Shown: positions 5,872 to 11,324 of the stretch, piece after piece | How the letters are laid out: each line of letters opens with the position of its first letter | Numbering within the stretch: position 1 is the stretch's first letter | NCBI GenBank assembly: GCA_003449595.1 | Contig: DMHB01000193.1 | Span: forward strand, 1 to 11,324 | Length of the DNA stretch: 11,324 nt | From: Microscillaceae bacterium | GTDB lineage: Bacteria > Bacteroidota > Bacteroidia > Cytophagales > Microscillaceae | Direction: 5' to 3' | Translations under genes and position numbers: made by a program | Notes under the pieces: model-generated | Database searches by the model: none | What the model saw: the letters and a program-made list of their open reading frames with translations, nothing else | Told to the model about the DNA's origin: nothing

Positions 5872-8800
5872 TTATGGGTGAATAAATAATTTTTCCATCG
5901 AACGATGCGCGCCTTGCCGCACTTCTACAAAGTAAAGCCCACCGGCCCACCGAGGCAATAAATTCAGCAGGGTGGTTTGCTCGGTCGTCGTCCACTGTTG
6001 CAATAGGTTTCCTTGCGCATCCCACAGTAAAATGGTGGCTGTGCCCAAAGGCGGTTCGGCCAATTGCACGTGGCAACTACCTTGGGCAGGATTGGGATAC
6101 ACCCGGAAACTGCCCTTGTCGATAGGGTCGGCAAGATTGGTAACCGGCAAAGCACGGTTGATAACTTGCAGCGATTTGGTAACCGAGTTGGTGCATCCGT
6201 TGGTGCCGGTGCTGGTCAGCGTGATGCTATAAGTACCGGCTTGTGTAAAAGTAGCCGTTGGGTTGGCCAAGGTCGAAGTAGTGCCATTACCCAGATCCCA
6301 TTGCCAAGCCACTGCGTCGGCGCTGGTGCTTTGGAGCGAAAGGGTGTTGCTGGCGGCCAAGTTCAAGGTGTCGGTACTCATCGTAAAGCCAGCTTGGTGT
6401 TGAGCAACTTGTAGCTGAATGGCTACCGGCGCACTCTGGTAGAGCGAATCGGCATTGGTAACGTAAATGGTTTGATTGGTTTGAAAATTACCTAAGTTTA
6501 TAAACTCAGCCGGCACTAACGTACTGCCTACAACATTGATCGCAGAAGCCAATGAAACAGGCAAGCGGTTGTAAAAATTAAACAATTTCCCTCCAAGGGG
6601 ACGCAACACATAGTTGGCATCGAGGCATACGTTGAGGGTTTGTGCTTGGGGCAATGGGCCGGTTTTCAAAGTGTTGAATTGGGTTTTGGCTGCTTGGGCG
6701 CTATTTTGCAGTGCAGCCAAGTTGTCGGCGGCAAGGAAGGCAACCGAAAAAATCACGGTTTGACCATTTTGCAGTGTGCCCAAATTGACTCCTATGGCGT
6801 GTGCTACATCGTTGCCTGCGCCACTCATCCCGGCTTGGGTGCGCGATAGGCCGGAGGAGATAAGCTGAAATTTTTCGGCACTGCTAAAGTTGTTGTTGAT
6901 TTGCATACTGCCGTTGCTGCCGTCGTTGTCGATGGCATAGTAGGCCGGTGTTTGGTCGGAAAGCAGCCGCAAACCTGCATAAAGTCCCCCGGCTTGGGTT
7001 TGAAATACATAGCCCAAGTTGCGCGTTCCATCCCAGTCGGCGCGGTTGGTGGCAGCGTTCTGCACGTTCCAATCCGCAAAAACCCCTGCAAATACATTCG
7101 ACAAGGCGCTTCCGCTGATATTTTTTACTTTATACTCCGCAATCACTACCCCGCTGAGCGCCGGATCGCTCAACGCATAGTAGCGTTGTTGCACCTCTAC
7201 GCCCACCCGGTTGGGATTGCCGGGCACATCGGTAAAAGTAGAACCAGCTTGCAGGTTTTGAGCGGTGCTTGCCGGGTCAAATTTGAGGATAGAAGTATTG
7301 GTAAAACTTTGGTCGGTAGTGGCATTATCGACATACAAGGCATTGGAAATACGGGTAGCGTTGGTGCCAATCAGCAAGCCTGCGGTGGAAAGCAGGGTGT
7401 TGTTTTTGTACCGAAAGCCAACCTGATCGGTATTGTTGAACAAAGTGGCCAAGCCATTGTCGGCAGCTGTGAAAGCAACTTGATTGGTCTGCAAAGTTAG
7501 ATAGCTGGGCGCAGGGCTAATGGGTAGCGCCACGGTCTGGGTGCTCGAAAAAACGCCATCCGAAAAGGTAACCTGAAAACTTACCAAGGTATTGGCTGGC
7601 AGCGAGGGGTTCACACTGAGCACTATGGGGTCGGCTTGGTTGGTAAAATCGGTATAAGTAGCCACTGCCCCAATGGCTGACTGATTTTTGACTACCACCA
7701 CTTGCGGGTTACTCGATGTTACGGTGATGGTTAGGTTACTCAGGGCATCCAATTCGTTCCGCATCGCGCAAAGCAACTGGCGGTTCGAGGTGCCGGGCTG
7801 TAAACCCAACCAAGCTTGGTTGATGGCTATAAACTTGAGCGGTGTGGCTTGCAGCGCCGCTTGCATATTCATCCTCCCAGTGCCCATTTGCCCCAGATAA
7901 TTGGTGTGAGCCAATACCGGATCTGAAGTAGCTTTCAGGCGGGCAATCACTTGTGAGGCTTTCAGAGAAGGAAACTGCAACCGCACCAAGGCCGCTGCGG
8001 CGGCTACTTGTGGCGCAGCAAACGAAGTGCCCGAAGCATTGGCATACGTACCTCCCGGATTGGTAGTAAGGGCTTGGTCGCCATAGGCAGCCACATCGAC
8101 CCGGTCATTGTAAGTCGAAAAGCCTACTTTGTCGTCATTGGTGGCGTTCAGGCTAGCTACCGAGCAAACAATGCCCTTGTATGAAGCCGGATAAAAATAC
8201 CCGGTGCTGCCGCTATTGCCTGCGGCGGCTACCAGCACCACGTCATACACATCGACCAAGTAGCGAAGCAATTCCATTTCATACAAACTGGGGTTGCCTT
8301 GCCTTCCCCACGACATATTGATGACTTTGCAGCCATTTTGGGCGGCATAGACTACTGCTTCCAGCCCTTGCGAGATGACCGGCGAACTGCCCGAGGCTGC
8401 TTTGACCGGCATAAACCGACAGGCATATCCTACTCCGGCGATGCCTACACTGTTGTTGGCTTGCGCCGATGCCACCCCGGTTACCTGCGAACCGTGTTGG
8501 TCACCACCCAAGGTCATATTTCCATCGGCTACATTGAAACCACCTGAAAAATTATTGATCAAATCAGGATGAGTAAGATCGAAGCCGGAATCAGTAATAC
8601 CGATTAAAAAGGAAGCACTACCCGTCTGAATATCCCAAGCCTGCAAAGCATTGAGTTTGGTGAGGTAATATTGGCTACCCACAGAAGGGTCGTTGGGCGT
8701 AAGCAACGGATTGGCCGAGGTTTGCGGCAAATCCATCGGAAAAAAATAATAATAAGGTTCGGCATATTCCACCCGCGCATCGGCACGCAACTGCGCCAAA

Positions 8801-9096
8801 GTGGTTTCCACATCAATTTCGGAAGCCAGTTGCAGTTGAAAAATATCTTGGGTTTCACGCCAAGCGACGGCTTGTATTTTTTCATATCGTATTTCAGCCA
8901 AGCAGGCAGGTTGCGATAGTGTTTGGGCTTGGTCAGTAGCGGGCTTGAGTTTAAAGACCACCCGATGGGGGTCATAACTACCGTATTGTGCTTGCAGGGC
9001 AGCCATTCGGTCGGGTTGTGCCCACAGCGGTCCCTGCCAGCAAACCAATAGCCACAGCCCAAGGGTTAGCAAAATACGATTCGACAGTATTTTCAT
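5872..9096 (-). CDS. S8 (subtilisin-like) peptidase with PKD-like and T9SS sorting domains
   Basis: I start at the ATG at 9096-9094 because it opens directly into a signal peptide (MKILSNRILLTLGLWLL, cleavage near PLWA-Q at 26/27). The reading frame continues upstream to 9183, but those 29 residues look like leader DNA. The protein has 1074 residues. A propeptide spans about 45-116. The S8 catalytic domain spans about 140-415: Asp169 in ITDSGFDLTHPDL, His201 in DQHGSQVTG, oxyanion Asn294 in AAAGNSG, and Ser358 in SGTSFAAP. A long beta-rich region of unclear family follows (about 420-900). A PKD-like domain (902-979, WDLGNGTTS and FTQAGTYSITLT) comes next. The end is a T9SS type A sorting domain (992-1074, FRVYPNPAQG to EKLFIHP). 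It is predicted to be secreted or surface-anchored through T9SS as a broad protein-degrading enzyme. The 12 nt gap to the SnoaL-like gene suggests co-transcription. I found no convincing promoter in 9097-9193. Confidence 0.93.
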   Translation of the reverse strand: MKILSNRILLTLGLWLLVCWQGPLWAQPDRMAALQAQYGSYDPHRVVFKLKPATDQAQTLSQPACLAEIRYEKIQAVAWRETQDIFQLQLASEIDVETTLAQLRADARVEYAEPYYYFFPMDLPQTSANPLLTPNDPSVGSQYYLTKLNALQAWDIQTGSASFLIGITDSGFDLTHPDLINNFSGGFNVADGNMTLGGDQHGSQVTGVASAQANNSVGIAGVGYACRFMPVKAASGSSPVISQGLEAVVYAAQNGCKVINMSWGRQGNPSLYEMELLRYLVDVYDVVLVAAAGNSGSTGYFYPASYKGIVCSVASLNATNDDKVGFSTYNDRVDVAAYGDQALTTNPGGTYANASGTSFAAPQVAAAAALVRLQFPSLKASQVIARLKATSDPVLAHTNYLGQMGTGRMNMQAALQATPLKFIAINQAWLGLQPGTSNRQLLCAMRNELDALSNLTITVTSSNPQVVVVKNQSAIGAVATYTDFTNQADPIVLSVNPSLPANTLVSFQVTFSDGVFSSTQTVALPISPAPSYLTLQTNQVAFTAADNGLATLFNNTDQVGFRYKNNTLLSTAGLLIGTNATRISNALYVDNATTDQSFTNTSILKFDPASTAQNLQAGSTFTDVPGNPNRVGVEVQQRYYALSDPALSGVVIAEYKVKNISGSALSNVFAGVFADWNVQNAATNRADWDGTRNLGYVFQTQAGGLYAGLRLLSDQTPAYYAIDNDGSNGSMQINNNFSSAEKFQLISSGLSRTQAGMSGAGNDVAHAIGVNLGTLQNGQTVIFSVAFLAADNLAALQNSAQAAKTQFNTLKTGPLPQAQTLNVCLDANYVLRPLGGKLFNFYNRLPVSLASAINVVGSTLVPAEFINLGNFQTNQTIYVTNADSLYQSAPVAIQLQVAQHQAGFTMSTDTLNLAASNTLSLQSTSADAVAWQWDLGNGTTSTLANPTATFTQAGTYSITLTSTGTNGCTNSVTKSLQVINRALPVTNLADPIDKGSFRVYPNPAQGSCHVQLAEPPLGTATILLWDAQGNLLQQWTTTEQTTLLNLLPRWAGGLYFVEVRQGAHRSMEKLFIHP

Positions 9097-9193
9097 AGAT
9101 GTTGGTATGGATGGATGGCGATAAAGCGAGTCGGTTGTATGCTTCGATAGCTTGAATTTCGCAAATAAACGCGACTTTATCATTTCACTTACG

Positions 9194-9230
9194 AAAAAAA
9201 AGAGGGAGCAGTTGTAGGTTCGCTCCCTCT
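9194..9230 (-). terminator. Intrinsic terminator of the lipoprotein-thioesterase unit
   Basis: Read on the minus strand, a 9-bp perfect stem, AGAGGGAGC (9230-9222) with GCTCCCTCT (9209-9201), has a 12-nt loop. It is followed by a run of eight T (9201-9194). It lies about 30 nt after the lipoprotein stop codon. It insulates the unit from the downstream peptidase gene, which therefore needs its own promoter in the roughly 100 nt before its start. Confidence 0.85.
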
Positions 9231-9261
9231 CTTTGTGGAGAATAATTGGCCAACAAGCTGC

Positions 9262-10035
9262 TCACCGCCAAGGGGGTTGGTAAGTGTTGTAGGGGTTTTG
9301 TTGGGTTTGGGTAGGTTGTTGGTACGGATTCCAAGGTTGGTAGGGATTGATGCTGTAAGGATCGTAAGGATTGTAATAGGGGTTGAGGCGCTTGCGGATG
9401 CGCACACTATCCGGAATTACGAACCGGCCACGCAGCACCATTTTGTTGCCTAAGTTGGTTTCGGGTACAAACGCATTGATTTCGCCACACACTTTGTTGC
9501 TGTCCAAACTACGGATGAGCAAATCTTTTACCTCGTCCATTTGGCTATGGGGCTTGCTATACAAGTAACTCTTGCCTTCTTTGGTATAAATATACACCAC
9601 ATAGCGGTTGAAATTCTTAGGCGATAAATAGCTGTAGCGGCCTGCTTTCAGCGGTTTCTTTTCAGGATCGACGCTGTACAATTCGATTTCTAAGCGTACT
9701 TCGCCGGGCTGAAGCCGCTTGCCTCTGCCGCGCAAGGTGTCGAGGGCTTTGACATAGGTGGTAAAAATAATTCGTTTTTGGGTAGGACTTACGTGTTCAA
9801 TCCAAGCATCTACGTAGTCGAAATTATAGTCAACAAGGCTTTTATACATGACCAACATTTTGCTGGTTTCGGGGCACTTTTCGACTACCTTTCCGGCCTT
9901 GCGGTTATCAACAGTAAAAAGCGTATCTAAATAGTGGTTTACTGCTTGTTTGTTTGACTCTTGTGTGGAGCCACAACTCCAGAGCACAGAGCTGGCGCAG
10001 AAAAGCGCAAATATGAACAGAAGAAAATATTTCAT
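9262..10035 (-). CDS. Putative lipoprotein with an NPY-rich C-terminal tail
   Basis: I place the start at the ATG at 10035-10033, which begins a lipoprotein signal peptide (MKYFLLFIFALFCASSVL). It is followed by the lipobox LWSC with Cys21 as the lipidation site; the ATG at 10062 would add nine residues in front. The mature part (22-217) is mixed alpha/beta, charged, with no domain I recognise. It contains KRIIFTTYVKALDT and RYSYLSPKNFNRYVVYIYTKEGK, resembling small beta-sheet proteins of unknown function. The last 40 residues (218-257) are a low-complexity tail with five NPY and one DPY triplets plus many Gln and Pro. Probably membrane-anchored and facing the periplasm or cell surface. It follows the thioesterase gene by 36 nt and is closed by an intrinsic terminator. 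Function unknown. Confidence 0.75.
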   Translation of the reverse strand: MKYFLLFIFALFCASSVLWSCGSTQESNKQAVNHYLDTLFTVDNRKAGKVVEKCPETSKMLVMYKSLVDYNFDYVDAWIEHVSPTQKRIIFTTYVKALDTLRGRGKRLQPGEVRLEIELYSVDPEKKPLKAGRYSYLSPKNFNRYVVYIYTKEGKSYLYSKPHSQMDEVKDLLIRSLDSNKVCGEINAFVPETNLGNKMVLRGRFVIPDSVRIRKRLNPYYNPYDPYSINPYQPWNPYQQPTQTQQNPYNTYQPPWR

Positions 10036-10071
10036 ACAAATAAAAGTGCGTGAAGGCATCATACAATTACA

Positions 10072-10521
10072 TTAGGCTTTAGCCGATTGTTCGGCGGCAA
10101 GCATATCGGCTTTTAGTTTTTCAGGGATAGGGGCTTTTCTCAGGGCTTTGTAATCGTAGCAGGTCAATTTGGCGATCACTTCGGCGGCTACCCGTTGGTG
10201 TTTGTGGCTGAAGATAATTTGCTCGGTCTCGAAGCTAAATTCATCAAAACTATCCAATTTAATTTTTGTAGCAATGGTTACCGTGTCCGGAAAGGTCAAG
10301 GGAAACTTGTATTTACACTGAATAGCTGCCAAAATAGGCCCCACAGGGTCGCCTTCGCCGGTAGAGTTGACCGAAAAGCCCAATTGGTTGAAATAGTGAA
10401 TCCGGCCACTTTCGGCATAGCGCAAATATACGGTATTGTTCACGTGCTGGGCAGCATCCATTTCTCCCCAAGCTACTTGCACTTCGATGTGGGTGGTGTA
10501 TGTGGAAAGGATATCTTGCAT
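10072..10521 (-). CDS. Hotdog-fold acyl-CoA thioesterase (4HBT family)
   Basis: The preferred start is the ATG at 10521-10519, giving 149 residues (MQDILSTYTTHIEVQVAWGEMD); an upstream in-frame ATG at 10548 would add nine residues ahead of the usual N-terminus. The family signature is clear: WGEMDAAQHVNNTVYLRYAESGRI at about 18-41, with catalytic Asp22, HVNN at 26-29 and Glu37 on the long helix. The beta strands after it (CKYKFPLTFPDTVTIATKI and FEFETEQIIF-like segments) complete the hotdog fold. It likely hydrolyses acyl-CoA or acyl-ACP thioesters in the cytoplasm; the acyl chain cannot be inferred. It is the first gene of a two-gene unit with the lipoprotein and has a good promoter candidate just upstream. 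Confidence 0.87.
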   Translation of the reverse strand: MQDILSTYTTHIEVQVAWGEMDAAQHVNNTVYLRYAESGRIHYFNQLGFSVNSTGEGDPVGPILAAIQCKYKFPLTFPDTVTIATKIKLDSFDEFSFETEQIIFSHKHQRVAAEVIAKLTCYDYKALRKAPIPEKLKADMLAAEQSAKA

Positions 10522-10563
10522 AGTGTTTGGACAATGAAAAAGTATCATTAATAAATGTGCTCA

Positions 10564-10592
10564 CAAAAATAGCTGAATTCGTCTTTGTTCAA
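10564..10592 (-). promoter_or_regulatory. Candidate Bacteroidota promoter for the thioesterase-lipoprotein unit
   Basis: On the minus strand a TTG (10592-10590) is followed after 18 nt by TATTTTTG (10571-10564), a perfect TAnnTTTG -7 box. Transcription would start near 10558, leaving about 37 nt before the preferred thioesterase start at 10521 but only about 10 nt before the upstream ATG at 10548. This also supports the shorter start. Confidence 0.5.
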
Positions 10593-10610
10593 GCAATCTT
10601 GAAGAATCCC

Positions 10611-10641
10611 TTTATGAAATCCTTTAATTTCTGCAACTTTG
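10611..10641 (+). promoter_or_regulatory. Candidate promoter for pruA
   Basis: TTTA (10611-10614) is followed after 19 nt by CAACTTTG (10634-10641). This matches the Bacteroidota -7 consensus TAnnTTTG at all but its first base. A start near 10647 would leave a leader of about 35 nt before the pruA ATG. It is the best match on this strand of the divergent intergenic region, but imperfect. Confidence 0.35.
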
Positions 10642-10681
10642 TAGCCGAAAATTTATTTTTTTCACCAACCTTCCAATCGAT

Positions 10682-11324
10682 ATGAGCAACGGTTTTTTTC
10701 AAGTGCCAACCCCCAAAAACGAGCCAGTTCTTAGCTATGCGCCCGGCTCGGCTGAGCGCATAGCCCTCAAATCTGCCATTGAACAAATGCGTAGCCAAAC
10801 CATAGAAATTCCTATGTACATCGGCGCCGAAAAAGTGTTGACCGACCGCAAAGTAAAAATTAGCCCTTCGCACGACCATACCCATACGCTGGGCTATTTC
10901 TATGAAGGCGATGCCGACCACGTTCACCAAGCCATTCAAGCGGCCTTGGCTGCTCGCGAGCTTTGGGCTGATTTTTCTTGGGAAAAACGCGCTGCCATTT
11001 TCCTGAAGGCCGCCGATTTGTTGGCTGGGCCTTACCGTGCGCGCATCAACGCTGCCACAATGCTGGGGCAATCTAAAAATGCGTACCAAGCAGAAATTGA
11101 TGCGGCTTGCGAAATGATCGACTTTTTGCGCTTCAATGTGGCCTATATGCAGTTCATTTATCAGCAGCAGCCCGAATCGTCGCCCGGCATTTGGAATCGC
11201 TTGGAATACAGACCTTTAGAAGGATTTGTATTTGCCCTCACCCCATTCAATTTTACAGCCATTGGTGGCAACCTCCCTACTGCGCCTGCTATGATGGGCA
11301 ATTGCGTGGTTTGGAAACCCGCTT
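10682..11324 (+). CDS. pruA: L-glutamate gamma-semialdehyde dehydrogenase (P5C dehydrogenase), 5' part
   Basis: 214 complete codons from the ATG at 10682 run off the right edge without a stop; an in-frame TAG at 10643 excludes a much longer start. The protein matches ALDH4A1/PruA-type 1-pyrroline-5-carboxylate dehydrogenase, which oxidises glutamate semialdehyde to glutamate with NAD+ in proline catabolism. Landmarks are NEPVLSYAPGS near residue 13, the SPSHDHTHTLG region, AALAAR followed by W, IFLKAADLLAGPYR, GQSKNAYQAEIDAA, LEGFVFALTPFNFTAIGGN (PFNFTAIGGN at 188-197) and NCVVWKPA at the edge. PFNFTAIGGN contributes to the cofactor site. The catalytic Cys and Glu lie beyond the window. The sequence resembles the single-function mitochondrial type, not the PutA fusion. 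It is divergent from the thioesterase gene. Confidence 0.93.
   Translation, partial: MSNGFFQVPTPKNEPVLSYAPGSAERIALKSAIEQMRSQTIEIPMYIGAEKVLTDRKVKISPSHDHTHTLGYFYEGDADHVHQAIQAALAARELWADFSWEKRAAIFLKAADLLAGPYRARINAATMLGQSKNAYQAEIDAACEMIDFLRFNVAYMQFIYQQQPESSPGIWNRLEYRPLEGFVFALTPFNFTAIGGNLPTAPAMMGNCVVWKPA

Noticed and set aside
9097..9183. A 29-residue N-terminal extension of the S8 peptidase
   Set aside because: A clean signal peptide starts at the internal ATG at 9096. The extension would place basic, non-hydrophobic residues before it, and promoter or leader DNA is expected there because of the terminator just upstream.
9265..9400. The repetitive GGTTG/GTAAGGAT-like DNA as a CRISPR array or tandem-repeat element
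   Set aside because: The repeats are short and irregular and keep the reading frame of the NPY-rich lipoprotein tail. There are no uniform spacers.
10589..11089. A 166-codon minus-strand frame overlapping pruA and its upstream region
   Set aside because: It is antisense to a well-recognised PruA N-terminus and covers both divergent promoter candidates. The product shows no recognisable motif.

Overview
The window looks like chromosomal DNA of a Bacteroidota bacterium, most likely a member of Cytophagales or a close relative. Three things point there. The large secreted subtilisin-like protease ends in a type IX secretion (T9SS) C-terminal sorting domain. Several intergenic regions carry TAnnTTTG-type -7 promoter boxes, and Shine-Dalgarno sequences are mostly absent. 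Base composition and codon choice look even across the window, with no insertion sequence, integrase, tRNA, rRNA or CRISPR array. The genus cannot be fixed from the sequence alone.

Left part (1-2840). A truncated minus-strand gene for a WbqC-family protein runs off the left edge. It is divergent from the highlight of the window, an 833-residue homologue of the eukaryotic major vault protein (MVP) at 277-2778. The vault-like protein has N-terminal MVP repeats, the SPFH-like shoulder, a long coiled-coil cap helix and the conserved cap-ring segment, so the whole MVP architecture is present. By my alignment to mammalian MVP from memory it lacks the equivalents of repeats R4 and R5, which predicts a shorter barrel wall. 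A strong intrinsic terminator follows it, so it is probably a single-gene transcription unit.

Middle part (2893-5859). A secreted dienelactone-hydrolase-family enzyme and an FkbM-type methyltransferase lie 19 nt apart on the plus strand. They converge, with only 3 nt between stop codons, on a minus-strand secreted glycerophosphodiester phosphodiesterase. That gene is coupled by a TGATG overlap to a small SnoaL/NTF2-like gene.

Right-middle (5872-9096). A giant S8 peptidase carries a signal peptide, propeptide, catalytic domain, beta-rich region, PKD-like domain and T9SS sorting domain. It lies only 12 nt upstream of the SnoaL-like gene, so peptidase, SnoaL-like gene and phosphodiesterase may form one transcript.

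Right part (9194-11324). A minus-strand pair encodes a hotdog-fold acyl-CoA thioesterase and a lipoprotein with an NPY-rich tail, and ends in a clear intrinsic terminator. It is divergent from the 5' part of pruA (L-glutamate gamma-semialdehyde dehydrogenase), which runs off the right edge. No gene-free stretch exceeds about 300 bases.

Apart from possible co-transcription, I see no evidence that the neighbours form one pathway. No recognisable partner of eukaryotic vaults (TEP1-like, PARP-like or vault RNA) is present, so the biological context of the bacterial vault-like protein remains open.
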